Source: a virus. From it: a stretch of DNA of 40,450 nucleotides. Each line of letters begins with the position of its first letter. Positions within the stretch are counted from its first letter, which is position 1. Shown piece by piece: positions 20,901-30,060 of this stretch. The stretch covers positions 1-40,450 of IMG/VR virus record IMGVR_UViG_3300027760_000042. One strand, 5' to 3'. The notes under the pieces were generated by a model, which did not search any database, was not told the DNA's origin, and saw only the letters and a program-made list of their open reading frames with translations. The position numbers were made by a program, and so were the translations under genes.

Positions 20901-22726
20901 TCACTAATCAGTTGAGCCTGTTGTGGATTTCCTACTTCCTTAATTACCTCTTCCCAAAGACGAGCATTAAAGGCTTTACCTGCAAGACGGCTTTGTTCTG
21001 CGGCCAGTACGCCACGACTAACCTTCTTGAACAACTCCTGATCAACCGGAATACCCAGTTCTTGAAGCGAGTTAACAATGGTCTTTACGGTAGAAGCCGC
21101 ACCACGAACAACCATCTTTCCCGGCTTGACCTTTGCTCCGGGACGAATGAAACGCAACTCGTCACCAACCTGTGGAAGTTCCTTGAGTCCTGCCTTCTGT
21201 AGCGCGTTACGCAAAGTTACAAGATTATCCTCAGTAATCTGACTTACCTTTACGGTAACGCCCTTGATTTGCTTACTGAGTGTTCGGTTATTACTTGCAA
21301 TGTCAAGGGAGATATCAGAAGAAGCATAACGGGCTTCGTCTACGCGACCAGACACCCTGCCGCGAAGTTTTTCTGAAGCAAACTCAATACGAATTGCCCC
21401 GTCTTTTGCGGTTACATCTAGGGTGGTGCTGTTCTTTCGAGTAGCCCCCTTCAGCAAAGTAACAAGTTCTTCCGGACTGCTTATTGTCTTAAACAGGCGT
21501 TTGCCAAAGTCTGTAGCGTTCTTTATTTGTCGCTGCCAGATTCCGGTTACAGGGTTGAAATAACCAGCGGTGGCTTCATTGAAAGGAGGGAAGAACGTAG
21601 CCTCGCCTCCAATGCCAATGGTACCTCTACGGACACCGCCGGAAAGGACTGGGACGTTCGACACCGTTCGGGATCCGGGAATAAACATATCTCCGGTCTT
21701 TTGCCAATCCGCGTGGAGTTCTACGCCAAGTTCATCTGCTGTTCCAAAGCCACGAGCAAACATAACGCCGTCTGCATTAGCGGTAGAACTGAATGCCCAA
21801 TCAGGAGCCACATTAAGTTTGTAGCCTCCGGGCAGATCAGTAATCCCCATTCTTCGAAGATCCTCAGCGGCTTCCTGAATGTTCTGCCGAACAAAGGTTC
21901 TTCCAAAGACAGCGCCACCAAGGACTCCGGAGATACCTCCTGCAACCGTAAGATTAAACAGAATCTCAGAAGCATCCGGATTAGAGTTGGGATCGACTCC
22001 TTCCTTTACGGCTTGAAACATTGCCTCTTCAGCAATACCCAAAGCGCCATAACGAAAGGCTAGATTAGTACGACCAACGGTCTCAGCCGCTGCTGTTACA
22101 GCCTCTGCAAGGGGTTCCAAACGATAGCCCCCTGCTTCATAGACGGCTTTACCTGCAAGCCTAGTGCGCGTACCCAACCCGGCGAGGGCAACAGGTTCCG
22201 CTATGGCTCCGAGAGTCATCATTGTGGAGATATCGGCAGCCATACCCACAGCCTTACCGAGACCTACATTGCCCTGCATCCGTGCTTGTACTTCGGGTAG
22301 ACCGATTCGTACAAAGTCGAGCCTGTCCTTAAAATCTGCATGAGAAGTGGCAGACAAAACATATGGGTACTCCTCAAACGGAATTCCCCGTAGATCGTCT
22401 GTAATTGACTCAATATTGTTGTCCATCCCGTGCGACATCGGGTCGGTAAGCGGGTTGTAGTCAAGACGACTCCTTGAAATATTCAGCGGATCCTGAGAAC
22501 CACTTGGATCAAAGATTTGAAGACCCTTTTGAATGCCGCGAAAGATCCCGGCTCCAATAACAGAAGAACTGCGGGCTCCGGACACAAAACTTGAGAATGG
22601 GGCCGCATCATTTTCCTGTTCCCATGCGGTTCTTGCTCGGCGCTGATTTGCTTCTTCATTAAGAATACGCGCTTCTTCCGCAGGGGTAAGGCTAAAGATC
22701 GGTGACCCAAATATTGCGTCTGCCAT
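17960..22726 (-). CDS. Internal virion protein D (T7 gp16-like)
   Basis: A 1588-residue protein, the largest in the window (T7 gp16 is 1318). Its place between the gp15-like protein and the tail fibre, its length and its helix-rich composition identify it as the ejected core protein that helps form the DNA translocation channel through the cell envelope. In T7 the N-terminus carries a lytic transglycosylase domain. I cannot see its catalytic pattern here: the N-terminus (MADAIFGSPIFSLTPAEEARIL) looks different. A hydrophobic segment at about 165-185 (GLGKAVGMAADISTMMTLGAIAEPVALAGLG) and another at 265-285 (LTVAGGISGVLGGAVFG) could interact with membranes. The C-terminal third is amphipathic and helical. 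Confidence 0.85.
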   Translation of the reverse strand: MADAIFGSPIFSLTPAEEARILNEEANQRRARTAWEQENDAAPFSSFVSGARSSSVIGAGIFRGIQKGLQIFDPSGSQDPLNISRSRLDYNPLTDPMSHGMDNNIESITDDLRGIPFEEYPYVLSATSHADFKDRLDFVRIGLPEVQARMQGNVGLGKAVGMAADISTMMTLGAIAEPVALAGLGTRTRLAGKAVYEAGGYRLEPLAEAVTAAAETVGRTNLAFRYGALGIAEEAMFQAVKEGVDPNSNPDASEILFNLTVAGGISGVLGGAVFGRTFVRQNIQEAAEDLRRMGITDLPGGYKLNVAPDWAFSSTANADGVMFARGFGTADELGVELHADWQKTGDMFIPGSRTVSNVPVLSGGVRRGTIGIGGEATFFPPFNEATAGYFNPVTGIWQRQIKNATDFGKRLFKTISSPEELVTLLKGATRKNSTTLDVTAKDGAIRIEFASEKLRGRVSGRVDEARYASSDISLDIASNNRTLSKQIKGVTVKVSQITEDNLVTLRNALQKAGLKELPQVGDELRFIRPGAKVKPGKMVVRGAASTVKTIVNSLQELGIPVDQELFKKVSRGVLAAEQSRLAGKAFNARLWEEVIKEVGNPQQAQLISEALINRVLPRFSTVDRNVLSVASRENMITAIHKGFKSKMHLDPANPKSLIFQVLEDIEKRGGVIDREMVAGVIDDLRGIVQNPPKRINKLGRKTLDTLGRRRAVVDIINKRIQNVPGSTPIEIPNNLLKKMSMRSMPPVTSGGTISAATGSPAFENTPRVTLRVPILSNFLNQAALAMQSENGMARYMAHIAFNARRVHDGVQPTTIFEHGIQIVQSTLFHFSVAYRNASTKFAMGVKGETVTDSPTLINAMLSRFGKRNKEIAREFDERVSAVMRSGTPDAVEAVNEAADAFKKLQQRMHNIAFEAGVSGFTNSAVVNYLPRLWRFERIRRLTGTEEGMNDLITLLQASFERGGRTIVIDGVEQTIQGDVRQAAVVFANRLKQIAFETENAPLLAQDQELVDALAGLVAPLKAKGTSRTPFGRSRITLDETAAITGTADHLNIGTANLRLADLVSNDLGLIFKRYTTSVMGAVNEKRFLNAMNEAAAANGLKGPMVDGVQQPFKPFTSIDEVIDTAKLVAGPINPNHESGLREVLSAMRFEPLHSGTAEFSDKAKGILMSYGYLVKGGQFGLAQLGETARVVGTLGLRKTIRQMPILQEMVNNWWNLDRPTQNFASWIDAWMSPSTDRLRRQFISVGLDKTEEKSMGIRGGLDMAANLLADVSGLAPLTSWTQQLTAATTMQHLWEVANKGISRLDNATLKGLGLTPEQYETLIAYVGKNAQTKAGFLGERVVGMAAMDKVEMDLLRDMVDRAIRTRIQDMPTRGDFAKSLFGFWGSALTQFRSFNLKGIDNFLLQNIGRVQQGGGKRVAAEIGSALVFSGVIAYARNYADWRSYKNTSDSEKADELATTLTADGFVRGALAGPSEFFLALMAVDGVWQRTVDPDPIFSQYRYSGQSAFGFPLEDTLKRTYGLGQDLYGATVAKATGSRLSREFTRRTVHSARLSIFGQNLPGVKQFLNIGEAEIADYFRLADTQPRDR

Positions 22727-22758
22727 AGAAATCCTAAAAGTGTTAGCGGTTTAAATAT

Positions 22759-25386
22759 TTAGTTTACGCCGCCGAAAGCGCGACCGAAAGGAGTAGCGGT
22801 GATCAATTCCATAAATGTGGGCTGGTCTGTAGTGCGGATTCCATTCGCTCCGAACATATTCGCAGGGTTCTTCCTATTCGCCTCGATCACATCTGCAGTT
22901 GGCTTCCTTGACTCCAAAGCCTTCAGCCAAGCAGCAAAAGCCTGAACCATTTCAGGAGTATCAATACGGACATCGCTTGGAACAACAATCTGATCCACAA
23001 AGCGGTTGTCACGCGAATCACGAACTCCAAACATAGGTTCGCCATCGGGTCTTTCACCAATAACTACAAGTTTGGCGTCCATACCCTTGTATTTAGTATC
23101 AAGCCAAAATTCAAGAGCCTTTGGAGTGATGTCGCTTCTAAAAGCCTTAGTAGGAAGAATAGCGCCGTTCGCCACAAAGTAATTAGCAGGATCCTGCATC
23201 TCTGCTTTAGCCGCTTTAAAGGCAGCATCTGCGTTTAGAGTTACCTGTAGGTTTGCCGTAACCCGCGATCTAAGTTCTCGTGCAAAGTAGACAGAGGAAT
23301 CTCCGGATGTGATCCCTAGATCAACAGCAAGATCACGCGATAGAACAGAGATCTTCTCAGCGTCCTTCCCGCTTCCACGGAAGATGGTGGTGTAGTCGTA
23401 AATGTTGTTGGGATCAAAATCTTCAGTCTTAAACTGCAGCCCCTGACTGACATCGTTGACCGCATCCCTCAACTTCTTCCCTCCACGCATCTGACCAACA
23501 ATCTCGTCTAGGACACTATAAACAGCCTTTCCATTCTTTGTTCCGGCATCAATAGCAAAGGCTTGATTCATAGGGCGGTTCATTCTACCTATGGCGTAGG
23601 CATTAAGAATGTCTCCCAAACGAGGATCAAATTCCTTCTCAACCGTTGGGTTCATAATGGAATTAAGAGTGCGATTCAAAGAAACCGCATAATCCTTGTT
23701 GTCATAGGTTTCACCAAGGGCTAGGCGTGTAAACATGATTTTACCACGCATATCTGCCTTTTTAACCTGAATATCCTGAGTGTCGGAGGGCAGAGCCATC
23801 AGCGTTCCACCAAAGCCCGGTGTTTGCGCGGCTTGTTCTTCGGCTTGGTCTAGAACCGCTGAGTACTTTGCGTAAGACGTAGCGTTGAAGTGCTTGGTAC
23901 TCTCGTCCGTGTCCAACCGCAGGAATGAACGCATTTGATCTTGCTTATCGCGCCCCCTTGCCAAATCCGGAAACGGACCTTGAGTCTTTGGATCAAGAAA
24001 GCGTGTAACCTCTTCGGTAAAAATCGCGACCTGTCCCGGTTGATTTCCTACACCATTATAGAAAGCGGATCCCACGCGCTCAATATATCGCTGCGCTCGT
24101 GCGGGAGCCTGTGCTTGCCAATTCTTTTCAAAGGCATAGAGATACTGTTCACGTTGAACAGGACCAGTTTTAAATTCATCCATTCGCTTGATAAGCGCGT
24201 CCTTAGCAACAGCCTTCAACTCCTCGTCAGGACGAAGAAGCGAGGCAAGCGGGGTAGTTGCGGCGGTCTCTAGCCTCGCACTCTTAGTAACGGTTGTTTC
24301 AAGAGAATTACGGCGATTATTCTCTGCCGCAACGCGCAAGTTTGTATCCGCATTTTGAAGTTCAGACATCACATAATCGCGCTGTTCCTGTGAATTCCCT
24401 GAGGCATCTACAGCCTGTAGAATAGATTCTTTGGTTAGAGCCCCACTTAGATAAGCCCTAACCTGCGAGTCTGTCCAATCAGAAAACTGAGCCTTCTTTT
24501 CAACAGCAAGCCTGTCTTCGTTGTCGTAGATGCGACCGAGATTCAACTCAACTTGCTGTTTGGCATAAGCAGTATCTGAAAGAGGTCCTGTGCCTACCCT
24601 CAAACTCCTAAGAGTATCCATAACTCCCGGAGTGTTTCCATTTGCCGCTTCTTCTACAAGAGTATCAATTGCTACATTGTTGATTAGCGAGTGACTCGTT
24701 GCAGCACCATAGGTGTTAATGCGCTGTTGAAAGACAGGTTGAGCCTCTGCGGCAAATGCCGGGTCTTGTCCGTCCTCAATTAACTGAAAAGTCGCCGCCT
24801 GTGTAGCGTTAGTGAGGACTCTCCGCTGCTCATTGGTGATGTTCTCAAGATGGCGCATCCCCATGCTTGCAATAAAGGGATTAAACGATTCGTAGAAAGC
24901 AGCACTCAGATAAGCCGAGTCGCCCATTCTTGCATTGGCTTCCTTACTAAAAGTACTAGCCAAAACATTAAAGTGACTAGAGTCCTTAAAGAAGTCCGGA
25001 TTTTGGGCTGCCTGATCGTTGTATCGCTGTTGGAACTCAGCACGAGCGTTCAGTCCTTCAATAGCACCACTAGCCTGTTGAGCGCCAATGGCAAGCCACG
25101 GGTTCTCAGCAGGATTGATTAGACCATCAGCCACCAACTGCTTGTATGACTTTTGGTTACTATTAACAAGGAACTGTCCCTGTTGTATGTCTTCTCGGTT
25201 TTGATCCTGCTTAAGAGATCCGGCAAACCGTGCAGCAGATACCGATAGGTTGCTGAACGACTCGCTGAACATCAAAGCAAGCCTTACCGACTGCTCATCA
25301 TACATTTGAGCAGCAACAGGCGCGGGTTGCACATAAGTGCTGACAGGTTGCGCCACAACGCCGAGAGAGGGATTAGGTAGAGCCAT
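22759..25386 (-). CDS. Internal virion protein C (T7 gp15-like)
   Basis: An 875-residue protein (T7 gp15 is 747), directly before the gp16-like gene and after the gp14-like one, as in T7. The sequence is soluble, strongly helical and rich in Gln, Ala and Asn, with Phe/Tyr scattered through helices (AEFQQRYNDQAAQNPDFF, LRVAAENNRRN). It has no enzymatic motif. In T7 the homologous octamer sits in the inner core and enters the periplasm as part of the channel. The assignment rests mainly on order, size and composition rather than on a sharp motif. Confidence 0.8.
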   Translation of the reverse strand: MALPNPSLGVVAQPVSTYVQPAPVAAQMYDEQSVRLALMFSESFSNLSVSAARFAGSLKQDQNREDIQQGQFLVNSNQKSYKQLVADGLINPAENPWLAIGAQQASGAIEGLNARAEFQQRYNDQAAQNPDFFKDSSHFNVLASTFSKEANARMGDSAYLSAAFYESFNPFIASMGMRHLENITNEQRRVLTNATQAATFQLIEDGQDPAFAAEAQPVFQQRINTYGAATSHSLINNVAIDTLVEEAANGNTPGVMDTLRSLRVGTGPLSDTAYAKQQVELNLGRIYDNEDRLAVEKKAQFSDWTDSQVRAYLSGALTKESILQAVDASGNSQEQRDYVMSELQNADTNLRVAAENNRRNSLETTVTKSARLETAATTPLASLLRPDEELKAVAKDALIKRMDEFKTGPVQREQYLYAFEKNWQAQAPARAQRYIERVGSAFYNGVGNQPGQVAIFTEEVTRFLDPKTQGPFPDLARGRDKQDQMRSFLRLDTDESTKHFNATSYAKYSAVLDQAEEQAAQTPGFGGTLMALPSDTQDIQVKKADMRGKIMFTRLALGETYDNKDYAVSLNRTLNSIMNPTVEKEFDPRLGDILNAYAIGRMNRPMNQAFAIDAGTKNGKAVYSVLDEIVGQMRGGKKLRDAVNDVSQGLQFKTEDFDPNNIYDYTTIFRGSGKDAEKISVLSRDLAVDLGITSGDSSVYFARELRSRVTANLQVTLNADAAFKAAKAEMQDPANYFVANGAILPTKAFRSDITPKALEFWLDTKYKGMDAKLVVIGERPDGEPMFGVRDSRDNRFVDQIVVPSDVRIDTPEMVQAFAAWLKALESRKPTADVIEANRKNPANMFGANGIRTTDQPTFMELITATPFGRAFGGVN

Positions 25387-25399
25387 AGTTGTATTTCCG

Positions 25400-26017
25400 T
25401 TATGGGCGGGCGAGGAGTGGGGGCGGTGCAGATGTACCTACGCCGGAAGGTGTCCTGTAGGATCCCAACGAGCCGTAGACGCTGAAGCCTGTACTGATGC
25501 CGTTCATAATACTCGTTGCAGGAGACACGGTCTGCACAGGAGGCAGCGGGGCAGGAGTACCTGCGTTAATAGCAGCCTCACCACGGGCATAGATACCCTG
25601 AGCGTCCATTGAGAACTGCTGTCTCATGTTGTCTTGAGTGCGGACGTAGGCTGATTCGTGTTCAAGAACATCACGTTCAAACTGCTGATGAAGCAAGTTA
25701 ACTGACTGTCCTGTAATACCAGCGCGTCCAAAGGATACAGCGGATGTTGCAGAAGCACTCTTAGCCGCACGGGCAATGCCTTCTAGTTCAAGTCGGGCGG
25801 CGGCACGGGCTTGAAGTTCGCGCAAACCCAACTGATCAATTTGAAGCCCAACGTCCTTGATGACGGCTTCCTTGTTGTTTTCGTAGTTCTGCTGTCCTGC
25901 AATCTTTAAACGCTTACGATAAGCATTCTGCTCGTCTGCTGCGTTCTTTTGAGCAGCCATCCCCACTCCGGCGGCTACGGCTCCAACCCCCAAACCAATT
26001 GACACAGGTTCGCACAT
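25400..26017 (-). CDS. Internal virion protein B (T7 gp14-like)
   Basis: A 205-residue protein (T7 gp14 is 196). The start MCEPVSIGLGVGAVAAGVGMAAQ is typical of the family: Met-Cys, then a short Gly/Ala-rich hydrophobic segment that inserts in the outer membrane. It is followed by a long helical coiled part (KRLKIAGQQNYENNKEAVIKDVGLQIDQLGLRELQARAAARLELEG). The C-terminus is Pro-rich and probably flexible. AAGGA precedes the ATG. In T7 this protein forms the first ring of the ejected core channel. Confidence 0.85.
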   Translation of the reverse strand: MCEPVSIGLGVGAVAAGVGMAAQKNAADEQNAYRKRLKIAGQQNYENNKEAVIKDVGLQIDQLGLRELQARAAARLELEGIARAAKSASATSAVSFGRAGITGQSVNLLHQQFERDVLEHESAYVRTQDNMRQQFSMDAQGIYARGEAAINAGTPAPLPPVQTVSPATSIMNGISTGFSVYGSLGSYRTPSGVGTSAPPPLLARP

Positions 26018-26028
26018 GATTCAAATCC

Positions 26029-26514
26029 TTAAATAGATTTCACAATAGGACTTTGGTTTATTCGGCAAAACTCAACAAAGGGGCGGCGTTCAACACCATA
26101 TGTTGGAATTATACGAATAAACTTAAATTTAAGCCATTCCAAATAACGAATGTGGACGGTATTGCGGCAATCCACCGCATTCATCAGGATTGGATATTTT
26201 TCTTGAAGAGCGTTAACATAAGCAACGGATGACTTTAAGAACCCTACGGAAAGCACAGATATATCGTCCGTCCCTACGCACCAAATCTGCGCGGCGATAG
26301 GGGACGCTGTAGGAGCAATACCACCGAGACAACATGGACGCATAGTCTTTGTTTCAAATACGGTATAGGCTTCTATGCTCATATCTACGGCGGCGTGTAG
26401 TGCCTGTAGTGGGCGCATTCCGCTTCCTGCTTGAATCTCCAAGCGGTCTGCAACCCTCAGATTGAGGGCGATTGGGCGTATGTCTTTACGTTGTGTGGGA
26501 TAGATGGTGATCAT
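26029..26514 (-). CDS. gp13-like internal virion/acetyltransferase-fold protein
   Basis: A 161-residue protein (T7 gp13 is 138) at the T7 gene 13 position between the tubular protein B gene and the gp14-like gene. The sequence has the strand-helix order of a GNAT-like fold (VFETKTMRPCCLGGIAP, AQIWCVGTDDISV, SVAYVNALQEKYPIL, MNAVDCRNTVHIRYLEWLKFKFIRIIPTYG). This resembles gp13 relatives that are annotated as acetyltransferase-like. T7 gp13 is needed for proper virion assembly. An active transferase is not shown by a clear acetyl-CoA loop. The start overlaps the preceding stop region as TAAATG. Confidence 0.75.
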   Translation of the reverse strand: MITIYPTQRKDIRPIALNLRVADRLEIQAGSGMRPLQALHAAVDMSIEAYTVFETKTMRPCCLGGIAPTASPIAAQIWCVGTDDISVLSVGFLKSSVAYVNALQEKYPILMNAVDCRNTVHIRYLEWLKFKFIRIIPTYGVERRPFVEFCRINQSPIVKSI

Positions 26515-29370
26515 TTAGTTACGCAACGACCGCGTTTCATACACGGCTTCAAGTTCAGCGGCAAGCAGTTTACAAGGAAAAGGCGAGTCGTTAATAACGC
26601 TGACCGTTAGGTTGTCCTGCTTTGAATACAGGGGAAGCCTGAAGGTTCCTGAAACAGTCTGCGGTGCGCCAAGCGTCATCAGTCCTACCGTATTAGCGGT
26701 GCAGAAGTACTCATACGGAGTTTCGTCTTTAAGGGAAACCAACACTTTAAAATATCCTGTCTCTGCATATTGAATAGAAAGATATCGCATCTGATACCTT
26801 CCCGAAACAAAGGCACTATTGTTGTTGGCATCTCGCAGATAGAAAGGCGAGAACGTGTAGGTCATGTCGTACTTAGTGCCGATCCAAACCTTCTGATCGT
26901 CCCATTTACCTTGAAGGGTGATAGTGGATTGCGTTGAAGGGGTTGCAGCAGAGTAGGCAGTTCCGGACACAACAGGAATCACATAGCCCGTGGAAGACAC
27001 CGCTTGCGTTAAAGTGGAACTATAACTTAGTGGTTTTGGCAAAGTAAAGGTCGTTGTTTTAGTGTTGGCGTTGTAAGTTCCGGCATTAGAGGCGCTTGTT
27101 GCAAAGTACACGCGCTGATCAAGGAAGGTTGTAGTGTCTACTCCGGACACCAAGAAATCAGTAGTACCCAAGCCAACCTTTATCTTTTCCAAAGTAATCC
27201 AACTTGTAGTTGAAGTCTTTGGGCGCAGCATGATTGCATATAGAACTGACTCTACAAAGCCCACCCACACAGGACGAGCCTTTGCAATACCAGATGAATC
27301 ATTGAAGGTAAACTTAAACCACGCCGACTGCGCCTTCTGTCGATCAGACAGGAAGTAACGGTAGCCATACATATCGCCACCAGAGACTACGACATTAAAA
27401 GTGTCATGCGAGGCGGCAGCAAGGCAAGTCACCGGACCTTGGATGTACTGAGGCACTCGACTAGTCAGTTCATCGGCAAGATAGGCACCACTAAGAGCGG
27501 GCTGCGGAACAAGTTCACGCATTCCCACATAGGCACCGTTGTTGTAAAGAAAGAAAATAGAGTTAGCGGTTGGTACAGGCTTAACAATTGAAGAGGTGTT
27601 CTCAAATTCTCCTACAGGTACAAGACTAACGGTGCTTGGCGTAAAGACAGCGTCAGCCCGTAGCGCAAGTTGGCTTGTAGGAGTAAAGATAATCAGATCT
27701 GTGTTGAAAGGCACAGCAGCCATGACTTTGCCAACGCGGGGGCTGCTTGAGGCAATATCAATAGGATCCATATCTGAGAGTTGTGTTGCCGACTCTTTGA
27801 AGAAATTAAAGAACTCGCCAACACGACTGAAGACAAGGTTTTCACCCGACAGGAAGCCTAGGCGATTTTGGAAGAAGACCATGTCCTGAATCTTGTTTTC
27901 CGTGAAGGAGGGAAAAGGACAAGTTTTGTCATCTCCGACATACCGCTGTTCCCATTTAAAGGCGCTATAGTCAGCCCCTGCGGCTACTCCCGTAGTTCCC
28001 GTGATTCCGTCTGCTTTCTTCAAAAGAAAAGTATTGTCAGACTGGCGAATCAAAACAAGCGGCATAGTACCGTAGTCCCACAGATACTTGAGACCCGGAG
28101 CAAGCGACTCTTCCCAAAGTCCGGGACCAAAGGTACCGTTTTCGGCTACAAACTTTACCCAATAGTCATCTGCGGTTTCTTCGGGAACGCCTGAAATCTT
28201 GATCATGTAGTCGTGCGGGGCTTCGGGAGGAAGGTCTTCAAAGCGTTCCGTACCCTTTAGACTACTAAATGCAGCAATTCCGGCGTTACCAATGGAATCG
28301 CCTACACCAATTTTAAAGTCAATAGAACCTACAACGTGAATGGTGTTGTTGTATAGGGCGCTTCCGCTGTAGTAGCCTCCGGCAGTATCAATTCCCGAGT
28401 CCGTGTTAAGTCCGACTCCGGTATAGAAGCCGCCACTTGCAGGAGTTCGGGCTTCAATAGCGGTGGATCCGCTAAAACTCTTTGTGGAACTGCTGGTGGT
28501 ATTCCTTAGACGATAGGTACCAACACCTCCTGTAGAAGGTACGGAACCGTTTACACCAAAGCCTGTAATTGCCTGTGTCAAAGATCCGGCAGAGGCTCCT
28601 CCGTTTACTCCGGATGTTCCTACGGCTGTTGAGAAGAGTTCAAGTCCAAGTTGAAGCGGAGCCGTTCCGGCAGTAGTTACAGTTAAAACATCGTTTGTAA
28701 TACTTCCTGCAATTCCTGTTGAAACCACCGTTGCTGCCGGAAGTGCGCCACTAAATAGCGCATTAGCCACATAACTCGTACCGTTGTCTCCCGATGAGGC
28801 GGTTTTAAACACGTACTTGGTTTGTGCAATTGCCGCATTTACGGGAACAAGGGTTACAGAGAATGCGCGGTCATAGTTAGACTGCTTAATCCAAACCAAC
28901 CGACTCTTGTTTGGATCGGCAGGAACCTGTGCGGATAGGGTTGAAGCGGCGGCTACCGTTTGAGTGGTGTTCAAAATAAAAGTCAAATCACCAATCGTAA
29001 GGGCTTTACGTTGATAATGAAAAGCAGTTCCAAGACTAGCACCCGCCGCTACGGTCAGCGTCTGTCGAACCCCTGCAAGGTTATAAACAGCAGGAGTCCC
29101 GTCCTTCAGCACCACAAGAACATACCGCTCTACTTCATCACGCTCAATCAGATGTACAAAAGGGGACTCTGTGTTGTTAGCCACAAGCCCAAGCCCAGCA
29201 TTGTCTGTAATAAAGGCTAGATGCTCTGAAGGCGCTCTCTTTAGCAAACCTTCTACTGCCGATGGCACGGCATTCTCAATCACTTCGGCTTCATTTGTAG
29301 CCCGAATAGCGGGAGGCTGTTGGCTTACGCCACCGACGAGATTAGGAATGCTAGTCGTGATAAGAGGCAT
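26515..29370 (-). CDS. Tail tubular protein B (T7 gp12-like)
   Basis: A 951-residue protein (T7 gp12 is 794) that forms the tail nozzle. The N-terminus (SIPNLVGGVSQQPPAIRATNEAEVIENAVPSAVEGLLKRAP) is the hallmark of the family. It is followed by beta-propeller-like repeats and the conserved DDKTCPFPSFTENKIQDMVFFQNRLGFLSGENLVFSRVGEFFNFF, where the protein pins to the fibre and tail interface. An internal Gly/Ser/Thr-rich stretch at about 215-350 is larger than in T7 and accounts for most of the extra length. It is adjacent to the gp11-like gene and shares its unit. Confidence 0.93.
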   Translation of the reverse strand: MPLITTSIPNLVGGVSQQPPAIRATNEAEVIENAVPSAVEGLLKRAPSEHLAFITDNAGLGLVANNTESPFVHLIERDEVERYVLVVLKDGTPAVYNLAGVRQTLTVAAGASLGTAFHYQRKALTIGDLTFILNTTQTVAAASTLSAQVPADPNKSRLVWIKQSNYDRAFSVTLVPVNAAIAQTKYVFKTASSGDNGTSYVANALFSGALPAATVVSTGIAGSITNDVLTVTTAGTAPLQLGLELFSTAVGTSGVNGGASAGSLTQAITGFGVNGSVPSTGGVGTYRLRNTTSSSTKSFSGSTAIEARTPASGGFYTGVGLNTDSGIDTAGGYYSGSALYNNTIHVVGSIDFKIGVGDSIGNAGIAAFSSLKGTERFEDLPPEAPHDYMIKISGVPEETADDYWVKFVAENGTFGPGLWEESLAPGLKYLWDYGTMPLVLIRQSDNTFLLKKADGITGTTGVAAGADYSAFKWEQRYVGDDKTCPFPSFTENKIQDMVFFQNRLGFLSGENLVFSRVGEFFNFFKESATQLSDMDPIDIASSSPRVGKVMAAVPFNTDLIIFTPTSQLALRADAVFTPSTVSLVPVGEFENTSSIVKPVPTANSIFFLYNNGAYVGMRELVPQPALSGAYLADELTSRVPQYIQGPVTCLAAASHDTFNVVVSGGDMYGYRYFLSDRQKAQSAWFKFTFNDSSGIAKARPVWVGFVESVLYAIMLRPKTSTTSWITLEKIKVGLGTTDFLVSGVDTTTFLDQRVYFATSASNAGTYNANTKTTTFTLPKPLSYSSTLTQAVSSTGYVIPVVSGTAYSAATPSTQSTITLQGKWDDQKVWIGTKYDMTYTFSPFYLRDANNNSAFVSGRYQMRYLSIQYAETGYFKVLVSLKDETPYEYFCTANTVGLMTLGAPQTVSGTFRLPLYSKQDNLTVSVINDSPFPCKLLAAELEAVYETRSLRN

Positions 29371-29372
29371 TA

Positions 29373-29975
29373 TTAGTAGATCCTATAGGAGCCTTGGCGA
29401 AGGAACGGACGAATAACACTTTCGCTTTGGAAGATGCTGTAGTCGCCAACCTCATTTTCATATTCAGTCAATCGTGCAAGGGCGGCAACTTCATCTTGCA
29501 TCTCAAACCCATGAAGCGTAGAGGAGCCGACTACACGATCTTGAAAGATACGGGCGGAACGGATTGTAACGTATCGCTTGGCAATCTCAGGCATCTCATC
29601 GAAGTCTAGCAGGGTTACCTGCGTGGTCGTTAGAGCCTCTGTAAAGGCGTAGGACGAGGTCAACCGATTGTACAGGCGATTGCCCCGGATCACCACCTCA
29701 AGGGCAACGGTGTCATCTGTGGAGGCAATGTCAACGCGCACAATGCTGTCGGAGATGTAGATGAACCCGGTAGTGGTCTCAGGGGTCATCACCACATTCT
29801 CATCGGTATTGAACTGCCAACCGTAGGACAGGATATCGCGGGTGGTTTCGTCTAGGATGGTTTGAGCAATCAGCGAGTCTGCGCGTTGGGCTGCCAACGA
29901 GTTAACAGGCGGCTCTCCAATGGCCGAAAGCATCGTGTTGATTGCCTGTAGTTTGTTTGTTTTTGTTAGAGCCAT
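29373..29975 (-). CDS. Tail tubular protein A (T7 gp11-like)
   Basis: A 200-residue protein (T7 gp11 is 196). Family features are LQAINTMLSAIGEPPVNSL at the start, ILDETTRDILSYGWQFNTDENVVMTP in the middle and the strand/helix end (MPEIAKRYVTIRSARIFQDRVVGS...EVAALARLTEYENEVGDYSIF). It is the gatekeeper ring that joins the portal to the nozzle. The ATG has AGGA within a perfect 16-bp palindrome (29975-29990) right after the capsid terminator, so it starts a new segment of the late operon. Confidence 0.94.
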   Translation of the reverse strand: MALTKTNKLQAINTMLSAIGEPPVNSLAAQRADSLIAQTILDETTRDILSYGWQFNTDENVVMTPETTTGFIYISDSIVRVDIASTDDTVALEVVIRGNRLYNRLTSSYAFTEALTTTQVTLLDFDEMPEIAKRYVTIRSARIFQDRVVGSSTLHGFEMQDEVAALARLTEYENEVGDYSIFQSESVIRPFLRQGSYRIY

Positions 29976-29990
29976 TCTAGGATCCTAGAA
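29975..29990. promoter_or_regulatory. Perfect 16-bp palindrome over the gp11-like ribosome-binding site
   Basis: TTCTAGGATCCTAGAA is a perfect palindrome that covers the AGGA site and ends at the start codon. Its outer half (TTCTAG/CTAGAA) resembles the arms of the early dyad. It could be a hairpin or a binding site. Confidence 0.5.
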
Positions 29991-29997
29991 AGATAGA

Positions 29998-30043
29998 CAA
30001 AGAAAAGAGAGGGCGGAACCCAACTTAGGGAACCGCCCTCTCT
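29998..30043 (-). terminator. Rho-independent terminator after capsid gene (T-phi analogue)
   Basis: Minus-strand AGAGAGGGCGG pairs with CCGCCCTCTCT (30033-30043 with 30006-30016), extended by GGG/CCC across a small internal mismatch. TTTTCTTTG follows. T7 has its main terminator at the same place, after gene 10. Confidence 0.88.
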
Positions 30044-30060
30044 TAAACCTAGTAACTCAA

